This document shows positions 48,279-58,068 of a DNA stretch of 64,000 nucleotides, one piece after another (positions within the stretch are counted from its first letter, which is position 1; every line of letters starts with the position of its first letter). The position numbers and the translations under genes are program-made. Below the pieces are notes generated by a model, which had not been told where the DNA came from, ran no database searches, and worked only from the letters and a program-made list of their open reading frames with translations. The DNA is from Mycobacterium decipiens (GTDB lineage: Bacteria; Actinomycetota; Actinomycetes; Mycobacteriales; Mycobacteriaceae): positions 4,588,001 to 4,652,000 of the forward strand of contig NZ_OY970459.1 in the NCBI RefSeq assembly GCF_963853665.1, read 5' to 3'.

Positions 48279-48953
48279 CTAGGCCGCCAGAACGGCATCC
48301 AACGCTGAATAGAACAGACCCAGCCCGTCGTCGGAGGGACCGGTCAACGCTTCGATGGCATGCTCGGGGTGTGGCATCAGCCCGACGACGCGGCCGTTCG
48401 CTGAGCTGATGCCGGCGACGGCGCGAAGCGAGCCGTTGATGTTGTCGTGGTAACGGAACACCACCCGGCCCTCGCCTTCTAGTTCGTCGAGCACCCGCTC
48501 CGGCGCCACGTAACGGCCCTCGCCGGACTTCAGCGGAACCAACAGATCGGCGTCGGGCTCGAAACGCGATGTCCACGCCGTCGACGTCGACTCGACCCGC
48601 AGCCAAACGTCGCGGCAGATGAAGTGCAACCCCACGTTGCGGGTCAGGGCACCAGGCAACAGCCCGGCCTCACAAAGAACCTGAAAGCCGTTGCAAATCC
48701 CCAACACCGGCATACCACGGCCGGCGGCAACGACCACTTCGCCCATCACCGGGGCGAACCTGGCGATCGCACCCGCCCGCAGGTAGTCGCCATAGGAAAA
48801 CCCGCCGGGCACCACCACGGCGTCGACACCCTTGAGGTCGGCGTCGGCATGCCACAGGCTGACCACCTCGGCCCCCACCTGCCGCGCCGCACGCGCGGCG
48901 TCCACGTCGTCGAGCGTCCCGGGAAACGTGATGACACCGATGCGCGCCGTCAC
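48279..48953 (-). CDS. purQ: FGAM synthase glutaminase subunit PurQ
   Basis: A 224-residue class I glutamine amidotransferase. Nucleophile Cys is in [20 protein letters not shown] near 82-101; the His-Glu pair is in [11 protein letters not shown] near 193-203. It releases ammonia for PurL, with PurS forming the complex. The GTG start overlaps the purS stop (GTGA). Together with purS it supplies the small-PurL partners, in keeping with the roughly 774-residue small PurL encoded at 31.9-34.2 kb. Confidence 0.96.
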   Translation of the reverse strand: MTARIGVITFPGTLDDVDAARAARQVGAEVVSLWHADADLKGVDAVVVPGGFSYGDYLRAGAIARFAPVMGEVVVAAGRGMPVLGICNGFQVLCEAGLLPGALTRNVGLHFICRDVWLRVESTSTAWTSRFEPDADLLVPLKSGEGRYVAPERVLDELEGEGRVVFRYHDNINGSLRAVAGISSANGRVVGLMPHPEHAIEALTGPSDDGLGLFYSALDAVLAA

Positions 48954-49195
48954 TTTGTATCCCGACTTATCGTCCAGTCCTCGATCACGGTGTTCGCCAA
49001 CAGTGACTCCGCAATCTCGGCGAGCCTGGAATCATCGACTGAATCGTCGACCTCCAGTTCAAACCTTTTGCCCTGACGTACATCTGAGATTCCGGGATGT
49101 CCGAGCCGCCCCAGCGCACCGACAATCGCCTGGCCCTGCGGGTCAAGAATCTCCGCCTTGGGCATCACGTGCACGACCACCCTGGCCACCGGCAC
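48950..49195 (-). CDS. purS: FGAM synthase subunit PurS
   Basis: An 81-residue protein: [20 protein letters not shown] and [20 protein letters not shown], the typical PurS fold. It bridges PurL and PurQ for ammonia transfer. It is the first gene of the purS-purQ pair, which overlaps by 4 bases. Confidence 0.95.
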   Translation of the reverse strand: MPVARVVVHVMPKAEILDPQGQAIVGALGRLGHPGISDVRQGKRFELEVDDSVDDSRLAEIAESLLANTVIEDWTISRDTK

Positions 49196-49297
49196 TCCTC
49201 CTCAGCTCTGCTCGCTCCGCCCGGCGACGGTACGGCGCGCGTCAGGAGCCGGGCAAAGGTTCGGCGCCAACTCTACCGGCGGCGGGTGCCGGCAGGC

Positions 49298-49969
49298 TCA
49301 CGGGCACGAGCCGATGTAGGCCTCGCATAGCGACGCGGCCATGGCGTCCAACACCGCCGAGTCGGCAACCACGGGCCACGGCACCTGGGGCGGCCCCGAC
49401 GACCACAACGTGAGTTCGCTGATCGTGCTGCTCCACGGATGCGCCACCAGGTAGGTGTGCATGATGACCGGCCCGCTGATCACCGCGGCCAGCTGCGTCG
49501 GTTCGTCGTCGGTGATCGACGGCGACTGCAGCGGCGCCCCCAGCTGGCAGGCACGTAACGCGGCGCCGGCGGTGCCAAACACCGACCCCACGATCTGACC
49601 ACCGCGAGCGGTGTCCCCGCGCCAGTGCAACACCTGAGCCTGCAATTGCCACTGGCCGTCGGGGTGGACCACCGTCACCCGACCCGCGACCGCCCAGTTG
49701 CGGCTGTCCTGCGGGAACGCCGGCGTGGCGCACAATTGCTCGAACCGAAAGCGTGGCGTCGCCCTGGAAACCGCGACCGCCACACTGGCCATTGCGGGCC
49801 AACGGTATTGCGAGTTCAGCGGCACCGCCCGGGTGCTGATCCAGGCGGTGGCAGGGATCTGGTCGCATATCGGCGGGCAGGTTTCCGGCTCGGCCCGTGC
49901 GGGGGGCACGGCGATGAGCGCCATCACGAGTCCACCGGTAGCCAGCATCGCCGCCAGGATCAATCGCAT
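49298..49969 (-). CDS. Secreted conserved mycobacterial protein
   Basis: About 223 residues with a signal peptide (MRLILAAMLATGGLVMALIA ... ARA) and four or more Cys residues in the mature part (CPPIC, LCATP, ACQLG, CEAYIGSCP), suggesting disulfides after export. It has no recognised domain. A longer start at 49993 adds eight residues; the 49969 Met is preferred because a GGGGCGG site lies before it. It is divergent from the MBL-fold gene, with 32 bases between starts. Confidence 0.72.
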   Translation of the reverse strand: MRLILAAMLATGGLVMALIAVPPARAEPETCPPICDQIPATAWISTRAVPLNSQYRWPAMASVAVAVSRATPRFRFEQLCATPAFPQDSRNWAVAGRVTVVHPDGQWQLQAQVLHWRGDTARGGQIVGSVFGTAGAALRACQLGAPLQSPSITDDEPTQLAAVISGPVIMHTYLVAHPWSSTISELTLWSSGPPQVPWPVVADSAVLDAMAASLCEAYIGSCP

Positions 49970-50001
49970 CGGAACCGCCCCATAAGGGCACAATCGTAAG
50001 C

Positions 50002-50640
50002 ATGCAACTGACGCATTTCGGCCATTCCTGCCTACTCGCCGAGTTCGGTCAAACCAGCGTGCTCTTCGATCCCGGAACTTTCTCGCACGGCTTCGAGGGA
50101 ATCACCGGCCTGTCCGCGATCCTGATTACCCACCAACACCCCGACCACGTCGACGTCACGCGACTGCCGGCCCTGCTCGAGGGCAACCCGCATGCCACGC
50201 TGTACGCCGATCCGCAGACCGCCGCGCAGCTGGGCGAGCCCTGCCGGGCGATGCACGTCGGCGACGAGTTGCCGGTCGCAGAGCTGACCATCCGCGCGGT
50301 CGGTGGCCGGCACGCGGTGATCCACCCGGAAATCCCTGTGATAGACAACATCTCGTATCTTGTGGGCGATAGCGACCATCGTGCCCGGCTGATGCATCCC
50401 GGCGACGCCCTGTTCGTTCCCGACGAGCCGGTGGACATCCTGGCCACTCCCGCTGCGGCCCCGTGGATGAAGATCTCCGAGGCCGTCGAATACCTGCGGG
50501 CGGTGGCTCCGGCACGCGCGGTACCGATCCACCAAGCCATCCTCGCTCCCGACGCGAGGGGCATCTACTACGGTCGGCTCGCCGACATGACCAACGCCGA
50601 CTTCCAGGTACTGCCCGAGGAAGGCGCGGTCGCCTTCTAG
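50002..50640 (+). CDS. MBL-fold metal-dependent hydrolase, UlaG-like (Rv0786c-like)
   Basis: A 212-residue beta-lactamase-fold hydrolase: TLFHSCLLAEF-like start (LTHFGHSCLLAEFGQTSVLF), LITHQHPDHVDVTRLPALL (HxHxDH) near 35-53, GRHAVIHPEIP near 101 and HPGDALFVP near 132. UlaG-like members act on small phosphoesters or lactones; the substrate is unknown. Followed by a 50-bp palindrome. Confidence 0.85.
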   Translation: MQLTHFGHSCLLAEFGQTSVLFDPGTFSHGFEGITGLSAILITHQHPDHVDVTRLPALLEGNPHATLYADPQTAAQLGEPCRAMHVGDELPVAELTIRAVGGRHAVIHPEIPVIDNISYLVGDSDHRARLMHPGDALFVPDEPVDILATPAAAPWMKISEAVEYLRAVAPARAVPIHQAILAPDARGIYYGRLADMTNADFQVLPEEGAVAF

Positions 50641-50646
50641 CGCGAA

Positions 50647-50696
50647 CAGACGCAGAGTCGCACGATTTGAGCTCAAATCGTGCGACTCTGCGTCTG
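50647..50696. terminator. 50-bp perfect palindrome, bidirectional terminator
   Basis: The left 25 bases (starting CAGACGCAGAGTCGCACG) are the exact reverse complement of the right 25, with the axis between 50671 and 50672 (GAG|CTC) and no mismatches. It starts 6 bases after the MBL-fold gene and ends 9 bases before the end of the convergent FAD dehydrogenase gene, so both transcripts would form the same very stable stem. Confidence 0.85.
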
Positions 50697-50705
50697 CTCG
50701 GCCAA

Positions 50706-52370
50706 CTAGCTGATGTCGTCGGCGGCACCGCGCCCGGCGGCCCGGCCGGAAAAAATGCACCCACCCAGGAACGTGCCCTCTAAGGCCCGGTAGCCGTGCA
50801 CACCACCCCCGCCGAAACCGGCCACTTCACCGGCGGCATACAGCCCCGCGAGTGGCGTCCCGTCGGCCTTGAGCACCCGGGCATCCAAATCAGTTTCGAT
50901 GCCACCCAACGTCTTTCGGGTTAGGATATGCAGCTTGACCGCGATCAGCGGCCCGGCCTTCGGATCGGTCAACCGATGCGGCGCCACCACTCGGCCGTAT
51001 CGGTCACCTCGGTAGCCGCGTGCGGCACGGATCGCGGTGATCTGTCCATCCTTGCTGTACTTGTTGGCCACCTCACGATCGCGCGCGACGACCGCGGCTT
51101 CGACTGTCTCGAAGTCCAACGGCACCACATCAGGCAGCTCGTTCATCGCGGCCACCAACTCGCGCAACGAGTTCGCATGGACGAAGTCCGCGCCCCGATC
51201 GATGAAGGCCTGTACCGGTCCCGGTGGGCCGGAATGTGCCCGGGAGCGCACCAACTGGCTCACGCTGCGACCGGTCAGATCAGGGTTCTGCTCCTGACCG
51301 GACAGCGCGAACTCCTTCTCGATTATCTTGGCGTTCAACACGAACCAGGTGTAGTCGTATCCGGACTTGGTGATGTACTCCAACGTGCCGAGAGTGTCGA
51401 AACCGGGAAACAACGGAATCGGCAACCGCTTGCCTGCCGCATCCAGCCAGAGCGACGACGGCCCCGGAATGATCCGGATGCCGTGCCGCGGCCAGATCGG
51501 GTCGTAGTTGGTGATGCCTTCGGTGTAATGCCACATCCGGTCGGGATTGATCACCCGCGCCCCGGCCTTTTGGGCGATGCCGATCATTCTGCCGTCAACG
51601 TGGGCGGGCACCCCACTTAACAGGTGCTTGGGGATGCGGCCCATCCGCCGCGGCCAGTTCTTGCGCACCAGGTCGTGGTTCCCACCGATACCACCGCTGG
51701 TCACGATCACCGCTGACGCGCGAAACTCGAACTTCCCCACGGACTTTCGCGACGAAGGCGCCCCACGCGGCTCATCCGAGGGCTCCAGCACGGTCCCCCG
51801 AACGCCCGTCACCGCATCGCCCTCGACAATCAGCCTGTCGACCTGGTGTCTGTGTACGAAGCGCACCGTGGCGCGATCCCGTAGCCGGCGCACGAATATC
51901 TCGACCAGAGCGGGCCCGGTACCCCAGGTGATGTGAAAACGCGGCACCGAATTGCCGTGTCCCTGTGCATCGTAACCACCACGCTCGGCCCAACCCACTA
52001 GCGGAAAGATCTTCAGCCCGCGTGCCCGCAGCCAGCTGCGCTTCTCCCCCGCCGCGAAATCGACGTAGGCGTGCGCCCACTGCTCGGGCCAGTAGTCTTC
52101 TGGCCGATCGAATGCAGCCGTCCCCAGCCAATCCTGCAGAGCAAGCTCATGGCTGTCGCGGATGCCGAGCCGGCGCTGCTCGGGACTATTGACCAAGAAC
52201 AGACCGCCGAATGACCAGAAGGCCTGCCCGCCCACGTTGGCGCTGTTCTCTTGGTCGAGGATGAGCACCCGCAAACCGCGGTCGGCCAATTCGCAGGCGG
52301 CTACCAGGCCCGCCAGTCCGGCTCCGACCACGATCGCATCAGCGGTGAAACCGTCCGACTCATCGCTCAT
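50706..52370 (-). CDS. FAD-binding dehydrogenase, fumarate reductase/KstD-like (Rv0785-like)
   Basis: A 554-residue flavoprotein. Rossmann FAD motif AIVVGAGLAGLVAACELADR near 12-31; SANVGGQAFWSFGGLFLV near 45; a second FAD block AGLYAAGEVAGFGGGGVHGY and RALEGTFLGGCIFSGRAAGR near the C-terminus. Related enzymes include 3-ketosteroid dehydrogenases and fumarate reductases. The exact substrate is unknown. MSDESDG at 52370 is the start; it is 47 bases downstream of the DUF2334 gene. Confidence 0.85.
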   Translation of the reverse strand: MSDESDGFTADAIVVGAGLAGLVAACELADRGLRVLILDQENSANVGGQAFWSFGGLFLVNSPEQRRLGIRDSHELALQDWLGTAAFDRPEDYWPEQWAHAYVDFAAGEKRSWLRARGLKIFPLVGWAERGGYDAQGHGNSVPRFHITWGTGPALVEIFVRRLRDRATVRFVHRHQVDRLIVEGDAVTGVRGTVLEPSDEPRGAPSSRKSVGKFEFRASAVIVTSGGIGGNHDLVRKNWPRRMGRIPKHLLSGVPAHVDGRMIGIAQKAGARVINPDRMWHYTEGITNYDPIWPRHGIRIIPGPSSLWLDAAGKRLPIPLFPGFDTLGTLEYITKSGYDYTWFVLNAKIIEKEFALSGQEQNPDLTGRSVSQLVRSRAHSGPPGPVQAFIDRGADFVHANSLRELVAAMNELPDVVPLDFETVEAAVVARDREVANKYSKDGQITAIRAARGYRGDRYGRVVAPHRLTDPKAGPLIAVKLHILTRKTLGGIETDLDARVLKADGTPLAGLYAAGEVAGFGGGGVHGYRALEGTFLGGCIFSGRAAGRGAADDIS

Positions 52371-52417
52371 GTCGGTACAGGGTAACGCCACCGATCGGGC
52401 GGTGCGGATGGGCCGCG

Positions 52418-53122
52418 CTACGCGGCGTCGAGAGCAGCCTTGTCGGGCCGCCACCGGTACACCATTGGTGTGCAGCCCTGCAGCATCGCCAGGTCGACGG
52501 CATCCAGCATCGCCTGCAGCGGACCGGGCTTGCGCAAGTGACGGGCAGCAACCGCAATCCGGACGACGCCCCCACGCCGGGCGATGCGCTCGGCGGACAT
52601 CACCACCATCCGGCACCACCACGGCTCGGCCAGGAAGCCTTCGCCGATGCCCAGCACGCGGGCGCGTACGGTGGTGTGCCGAACCAGATCTGTGACTCCG
52701 TGTAGATCGGCTAGTAGTCGAAACCCGTTGTCCGGCAATGCTTTACGTACACCAGGCGATACCACCCAGCCCGGTGCCGCGAACAGCCTGGTGCGTAGCC
52801 CGAGATGTTCGAGCACGCGGTCGGCGGCCATCAGCCGCAGGTTGGCCTCGTGTGCGCGCAGCATTGCGAACTCGCCGCGCCGCCTCTTGGTGGCCGCCTC
52901 GTCGTAGCCGTGCAGTACCAGGGCATCGCCGCCGGCGCGTCGGCCGGTCAGCCACTCCACGGTGCGCGGGTCCCGGTCGAGCCGGTAGTCATCACGCAGC
53001 CGCGGAGCCACGAGCAACGATACCGGCACCGAGCGGGCGTCCATTTCCGCGCAGAACGCGTCCACATCGGCCAGGGTGCTCGCACCTATCCCCGAGACCG
53101 AGACGATCAATTTTCCAGACAC
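52418..53122 (-). CDS. DUF2334 polysaccharide-deacetylase-like protein (Rv0784-like)
   Basis: A 234-residue protein: KLIVSVSGIGASTLADVDAF, VSLLVAPRLRDDYRLDRDPR and GDALVLHGYDEAATKRRRGE, the DUF2334 pattern (a TIM-barrel relative of NodB deacetylases with H-x-x-D-like ligands). The substrate may be a surface glycan, but that is inference. Likely in one operon with the FAD dehydrogenase; divergent from the EmrB transporter. Confidence 0.8.
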   Translation of the reverse strand: MSGKLIVSVSGIGASTLADVDAFCAEMDARSVPVSLLVAPRLRDDYRLDRDPRTVEWLTGRRAGGDALVLHGYDEAATKRRRGEFAMLRAHEANLRLMAADRVLEHLGLRTRLFAAPGWVVSPGVRKALPDNGFRLLADLHGVTDLVRHTTVRARVLGIGEGFLAEPWWCRMVVMSAERIARRGGVVRIAVAARHLRKPGPLQAMLDAVDLAMLQGCTPMVYRWRPDKAALDAA

Positions 53123-53281
53123 GCTTGCAGTCTGCCGATTCGAGGTTTACGGACGGTGAAGTACACGCAGACAACAGACGTATATCCGGCCCCTGACCAG
53201 CGGCGGAGCGCATGTCGGCGCACCGCAAGGGCCGCGGGCGCGATCCCGAGCCCCACGCCGATACCTGGGAGGGCCGTCGAT

Positions 53282-54886
53282 ATGCTCAGCAACGTCATGG
53301 ATGAGGTGTGTCCCACGGGAGGCGCTGCCCCGGCGCCCCACACCCCCACGGGGCAGGCCCGCCCCGCGGCACACGTCTACCCCGACAAGCTCGACGGGCG
53401 GCTGCTTCGGATCGCCGGAGTGTGTGCCCTGGCCTCGTTGATGGCGCACTTGGACATCACCGTGGTCAGCGTTGCGCAGCGCACCTTCGTCGCCGAGTTC
53501 GGGTGCCCCCAGGCCGTTGTCGCCTGGACCATGACCGGCTACATGCTTGGGTTGGCCACCATGATCCCGATGGCCGGCTGGGCGGCCAACCGGCTCGGCA
53601 CCAAGCGGGTATTCATGGGTTCGGTGCTGGCGTTCAGCCTCGGCTCGCTACTGTGCGCGATGGCACCAAATATCCTGTTGCTCATCTTATTTCGCGTGCT
53701 CCAGGGTTTCGGTGGGGGCGTGTTGACGCCGGTGTCGTTTGCCATCATGGCCCGCGCGGCGGGCCCGAAACGGCTGGGACGCCTGATGGGGTTGGTCGGC
53801 ATCCCCATGCTGCTCGGCCCGATCGGCGGGCCGGTCCTGGGCGGTTGGCTCATTGGGGCCTACGGCTGGCCGTGGATCTTCCTGGTCAACCTGCCGGTCG
53901 GGCTGTCCGCGCTCGCCCTCGCGGCGATCGTGTTCCCAACGGATCGCTCGGGATCGTCGGAAACCTTCGACTACATCGGCATGTTGTTGCTGTTGCCGGG
54001 CCTGGCATTGTTCCTGTTCGGGGTCACGTCCAGCCCGGGCCGTGGCACGGTGGCCGATCGCCACGTGTTGATACCGGCGACCATCGGCCTGGCGTTGATC
54101 GCGTCTTTTGTCTGGCATGCCTGGTACCGCACCGATCACCCGCTCATTGACCTGCGGTTGTTCAAGAACCGCGTGGTTACCCAGGCCAACGTGGCGATGA
54201 TGGTGCTGGCCCTCGGCGTGTTCGGCGCCTTCTTGCTGCTCCCCAGCTACCTGCAGCAGGTGTTGCACCAAACACCGATCCAATCCGGGGTGCATACCAT
54301 CCCCCAGGCGCTCGGCGCCATGGTGACGATGCCACTCGCTGGCGCGTTCATGGACCGACGGGGACCGGCCAAGGTCGTGCTGGCTGGCATTGTGCTGATC
54401 GCTGTCGGGTTGGGCACCTTCACCTTTGGCGTCGCCCGGCAGGTGGATTACCTACCGACACTGCTGGCCGGGCTGGCGATCACCGGGATGGGCATGGGCT
54501 GCGCCTTGATGCCGCTCTCCGGGGCAGCGGTGCAGACCCTGGCCCCGCATCAGATCACCCTTGGCTCAACGCTCATCAGCGTTACTCAGCAGATCGGCGG
54601 TTCGATCGGGACCGCACTAACATCGGTGATTTTGACCCACCAGTTCAATCTCAGCGAAAACATCACTGCCGCAAATCAAGTCGCTTCCCTCCAAGAAAGC
54701 GCCGCGAGGCGGGGCGTGGCGGTCGACCCAGCCGCGATGCCGCGTCAAGCCCTTGAACCGGACTTCGCGGCCCAGGTGCTGCACGACGTCTCGCACGCCT
54801 ACGCAGTGGTGTTCGTGATCACGACCGCGCTGGTGGTCTCGACACTGATCCCGGCGGCATTTCTGCCGAAGACGTCAGCCAGCTAG
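53282..54886 (+). CDS. emrB: EmrB/QacA-type MFS multidrug exporter (DHA2 family)
   Basis: A 534-residue membrane protein with 14 predicted helices. Motif A is GWAANRLGTKRVFMGS near 98-113; motif C-like glycines GPIGGPVLGGWLIGAYGWPW near 180-199; LDITVVSVAQRT near 59 matches the family's D1 signature. It exports drugs or toxic compounds by proton antiport. GGGAGGG at good distance supports ATG 53282. The last 4 bases overlap the end of the convergent TetR gene. Confidence 0.9.
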   Translation: MLSNVMDEVCPTGGAAPAPHTPTGQARPAAHVYPDKLDGRLLRIAGVCALASLMAHLDITVVSVAQRTFVAEFGCPQAVVAWTMTGYMLGLATMIPMAGWAANRLGTKRVFMGSVLAFSLGSLLCAMAPNILLLILFRVLQGFGGGVLTPVSFAIMARAAGPKRLGRLMGLVGIPMLLGPIGGPVLGGWLIGAYGWPWIFLVNLPVGLSALALAAIVFPTDRSGSSETFDYIGMLLLLPGLALFLFGVTSSPGRGTVADRHVLIPATIGLALIASFVWHAWYRTDHPLIDLRLFKNRVVTQANVAMMVLALGVFGAFLLLPSYLQQVLHQTPIQSGVHTIPQALGAMVTMPLAGAFMDRRGPAKVVLAGIVLIAVGLGTFTFGVARQVDYLPTLLAGLAITGMGMGCALMPLSGAAVQTLAPHQITLGSTLISVTQQIGGSIGTALTSVILTHQFNLSENITAANQVASLQESAARRGVAVDPAAMPRQALEPDFAAQVLHDVSHAYAVVFVITTALVVSTLIPAAFLPKTSAS

Positions 54887-55446
54887 CCGTCGAAGAGCAT
54901 CGTCGCTATCCGCATCACGGTGTCCATCGGATCCGCCTGCCGCACCGCGGCGTTGACCGCATCGTTGAGCCACAGCGTCGAAAAGCCGTGGACCAGTGAC
55001 CACGCGGCCAGTTGGGCGCCCGCCGGATCCGCCCGCGCGTTGGCATCGTGCAACGTCGCTACCCCGCGAGACAGTTCGGCGGCGGCCGCGGCCTCGGCGG
55101 CGGCCAGCTCGGCATCGGAACCCTCGAGCAGCTTTCTGTTGAACATGACCTGGTAGTGGCCGGGATGCCCGATGGCGAACCGCACATAGGCCACGGCCGC
55201 GTCGGCGAACTGCGGACGAGCCTCGACCAGCGCGCCGGCCAGCAGCCGAAATCCCTGTGTGGCCAGCGCGGTAAAGAGGCCCCGGCGGTCGGTGAAGTGA
55301 TGCGCCGGTGCGGCATGCGACACACCCGCATGGCGGGCCAATTCACGCAACGAGACCCGGTCGGCGCCCCGATCGGCCACCAGCCGGGCGGCTTCGGTCA
55401 GGATCACCGCCCGTAGGTCGCCATGGTGATACGTCGGACGGTCCAT
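54883..55446 (-). CDS. TetR-family regulator with WHG domain
   Basis: A 187-residue protein: HHGDLRAVILTEAARLVADR then GADRVSLRELARHAGVSHAA (recognition helix near 39-44) and a C-terminal AAWSLVHGFSTLWLNDAVN (WHG-type). MDRPTYHHG at 55446 is the natural start. It is divergent from a DoxX gene and convergent with emrB, so either could be its target; the intergenic repeat toward doxX makes that the likelier one. Confidence 0.87.
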   Translation of the reverse strand: MDRPTYHHGDLRAVILTEAARLVADRGADRVSLRELARHAGVSHAAPAHHFTDRRGLFTALATQGFRLLAGALVEARPQFADAAVAYVRFAIGHPGHYQVMFNRKLLEGSDAELAAAEAAAAAELSRGVATLHDANARADPAGAQLAAWSLVHGFSTLWLNDAVNAAVRQADPMDTVMRIATMLFDG

Positions 55447-55450
55447 AAGG

Positions 55451-55499
55451 CCAGCATACAAGTATGAACTTGACAATGGCTAGATTTCGGGCCTAGCGT
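55451..55499 (+). promoter_or_regulatory. Promoter and candidate TetR operator upstream of the DoxX gene
   Basis: CATACAAGTATG and the overlapping CAAGTATGAACTTG (55458-55471) are short inverted repeats just before a consensus -35 TTGACA (55470-55475). A -10 TAGCGT follows at 55494-55499 after 18 bases. The spot suits repression of both divergent genes. Confidence 0.5.
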
Positions 55500-55542
55500 G
55501 GTCACCGAAATCTTGTCAGTGTCTAGATCCCATGAGGCTCGG

Positions 55543-55989
55543 ATGGCTCCGTTGATCACCCTGCTGCTCGGCAGCGTCGTCGCCCGGATGGTCGGCTGGT
55601 TGGGCGTCGCCTATGTCAACAACTGGACCGCGGCGGTCGCCGTCGGGTTGGCGGCGATGTTCGCGCTCACCGGCATCGCGCACTTCGCGCCGCCGCGCCG
55701 CGGCGACCTCATCGCCATCGTTCCGCCCCGGCTGCCCGCGCCCGCGCTGTTGGTCACCAGCACCGGTGTGTTGGAACTCCTGGGCGCCGTGGGCCTGTTG
55801 TTTCCCGGCACTCGCATGGCGACGGCGGTATGCCTGCTGGCGCTGATGCTGGCGATGTTCCCGGCCAATATTTACGCCTCCCGGATGGCCAATCCGCCCA
55901 AGTCGATGACTTCCCGGCTATCCCTGCGCAGCGCCATCGAGGTCGTCTTCCTGGCCGCAGCCGCCGTGGTCGCCATCGGCGGTAGCTAA
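55543..55989 (+). CDS. DoxX-family membrane protein
   Basis: A 148-residue protein with four hydrophobic segments: MAPLITLLLGSVVARMVGWL, WTAAVAVGLAAMFALTGIAH, ALLVTSTGVLELLGAVGLLF and ATAVCLLALMLAMFPANIYA, with [20 protein letters not shown] at the end. DoxX-like proteins link to redox and sulfur stress in mycobacteria (as in DoxX-SseA-SodA), though this one is a more distant member. Its last 72 bases overlap the end of the convergent ptrB gene. Confidence 0.75.
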   Translation: MAPLITLLLGSVVARMVGWLGVAYVNNWTAAVAVGLAAMFALTGIAHFAPPRRGDLIAIVPPRLPAPALLVTSTGVLELLGAVGLLFPGTRMATAVCLLALMLAMFPANIYASRMANPPKSMTSRLSLRSAIEVVFLAAAAVVAIGGS

Positions 55990-58068
55990 CAGCCACGCGT
56001 ATTGGAACGCGGTTTCCTTCCAACGCTCGTAGCGACCACTGATCCCGCCATGACCGGCGTGCATCTGGGTCTTCAACAGCACCGGATTGCCGTCGGTCTT
56101 GGCGTGCCGCAACGCGGCCACCCACTTGGCTGGTTCCACGTAGTAGACCCTGGTGTCATTTAGCGACGTCATTGCCAGGATGGCCGGATACCGTTTGGCG
56201 GCAACGTTCTCATACGGTGAGTACGACTTCAGGTACGCATAGACTTCGCGGTCGCTCAACGGGTTTCCCCATTCGTCCCACTCGGTGACGGTCAGCGGCA
56301 ACGAAGGATCCAAAATGGTGGTCAGGGGGTCGACGAACGGTACCTGCGCGAGAATTCCCGCGAAGAGATCCGGTGCCATGTTGGCCACCGCGCCCATCAG
56401 CAGACCACCCGCGCTGCCACCCAATGCCACCAGCCGTTGCGGTCGAGTCAGTCCGGTGTCCACCAGATGTCTTGCCACCGCGACGAAGTCGGTGAAGGTG
56501 TTCTTCTTGTCCAGCAGCTTGCCGGTCTCGTACCACTGCCTGCCCAGCTCACCACCGCCGCGAACATGGGCGACGACGAACACCATCCCACGATCCAGCA
56601 GTGACAACCGAGCGATGGAAAACCGTGGATCCTCACAGATCTCGTACGCCCCGTAACCATAGATCAGCGCCGGTGCCGGGAACTGGATATCGGCCCGGTG
56701 CACGATCGAGACCGGGATCCGAGCGCCGTCGTCTCCGTATGCCCAATCGCGGCGTTCCACATAGTCTTCGCGGCGGTAGCCGCCCAGCACCGGCTGCTCT
56801 TTCAGCAATGTGCGATCGCCGGTGACCAGGTCGATGTCGTAGATTCGGACCGGGGTGACGAAAGATCCTGCGCCGACCCGTAGTTTGGGTGAATCCCAGT
56901 TCGGATTGGCTCCCAGGCCGGCCGACATCAGCTCGGAGTCGAACGAGATCTCCTCGGGATCGCCGTAATTGCCGTCAGCCCCGATCGGCCACAGTTGGAC
57001 CCGGGGCAGCGCCTCGCGCCGGTAACTGAGTACCAGGTGGCCGGCGAAGGCATCCACCGCATCGAGTCGAACGTCGTCGCGGTGCGGAACCAGGACGCGT
57101 TGCCGCGCCGGATCCTCAACCGGGGCTTCGGCCAACGTGAAGTTCACCGCGCCATCGTTGTGCAGGATCAGGAACCGGTCCTGGCCCCCCAACACCGCGT
57201 GTTCCACCGAGTACTCGACTCCGTCTCGGCGGGGCAGCACCACGGTGAACGGCGCCGTCGGATCGGCCGAGTCCGCGTAACGGACCTCCGAAGTGATGGA
57301 CGACCCCGCCGCGATCAGCACATAGGCGTTACTGCGGGTGCGCCCCACGGCCAGCCAGAATCGGTCATCGGCTTCGTGGTAGACCCGCTCTGACGATGCG
57401 CCGGAGCCGAGCCGATACCGCCACACCGTGTCCGGGCGCCAGGCCGCGTCTACGGTCGTGTAGTAGACGGTGCGGTTGTCGGCTGCCCAGGTAGCTCCGG
57501 CGCCGATACCGGCGATTTCGTCTGGATATCGCTCTCCGCTACCTAAATCCTTGAACCGCAAGGTATATCGTTCGTCACCGACAACGTCGACGGAATACGC
57601 CAAGAGATTCTCGTCTAGGCTGACGGTGGCCGCGCCCAATGCAAAGAAGTCGTGACCTTCAGCTTCTATGTTTTCGTCGAGCAGAACCTGTTCACCGGAT
57701 ATTTCGGTGTGCTCGTCGAACTCCGGCGGATTCCAGTCATCGGGATCTGTTATCGGACAACGGCAATGGACGCCATATTGCTTGCCTTCGAAGGTGCGGG
57801 CGTAGTACCACCAGTTGCCACGCCGTGTCGGCACGGACAGGTCGGTCTCTTTGGTACGCGCCTTGATTTCGTCGAAGATCTTTTTCCGCAACGGCTCGAG
57901 GTGAGCGGTGATCTGATCGACGTAGTCGTTCTCCGCCTCGAGGTGGGCGACGACTTCCGGGTTCTCCTTGTCACGCAACCACTCGTAGGGGTCGATGAAG
58001 ACGTCACCGTGGTGTTCCCGACGGGTCTCGACTCGCTTGGCGATGGGAGGTGCGGTAGCTTCGGTCAT
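55918..58068 (-). CDS. ptrB: Oligopeptidase B (protease II) PtrB, intact
   Basis: A 716-residue prolyl-oligopeptidase-family serine peptidase: an N-terminal propeller ([20 protein letters not shown] near 27-46) and a C-terminal hydrolase domain with nucleophile Ser in [14 protein letters not shown] near 564, Asp in [14 protein letters not shown] near 645 and His in [14 protein letters not shown] near 684. It cuts after basic residues in small peptides. In H37Rv this gene is annotated as two pieces (Rv0781 and Rv0782); here the frame is unbroken. Its start overlaps the purC stop (ATGA). Confidence 0.93.
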   Translation of the reverse strand: MTEATAPPIAKRVETRREHHGDVFIDPYEWLRDKENPEVVAHLEAENDYVDQITAHLEPLRKKIFDEIKARTKETDLSVPTRRGNWWYYARTFEGKQYGVHCRCPITDPDDWNPPEFDEHTEISGEQVLLDENIEAEGHDFFALGAATVSLDENLLAYSVDVVGDERYTLRFKDLGSGERYPDEIAGIGAGATWAADNRTVYYTTVDAAWRPDTVWRYRLGSGASSERVYHEADDRFWLAVGRTRSNAYVLIAAGSSITSEVRYADSADPTAPFTVVLPRRDGVEYSVEHAVLGGQDRFLILHNDGAVNFTLAEAPVEDPARQRVLVPHRDDVRLDAVDAFAGHLVLSYRREALPRVQLWPIGADGNYGDPEEISFDSELMSAGLGANPNWDSPKLRVGAGSFVTPVRIYDIDLVTGDRTLLKEQPVLGGYRREDYVERRDWAYGDDGARIPVSIVHRADIQFPAPALIYGYGAYEICEDPRFSIARLSLLDRGMVFVVAHVRGGGELGRQWYETGKLLDKKNTFTDFVAVARHLVDTGLTRPQRLVALGGSAGGLLMGAVANMAPDLFAGILAQVPFVDPLTTILDPSLPLTVTEWDEWGNPLSDREVYAYLKSYSPYENVAAKRYPAILAMTSLNDTRVYYVEPAKWVAALRHAKTDGNPVLLKTQMHAGHGGISGRYERWKETAFQYAWLLATADGDHGGCGQEDDLDGAAQG

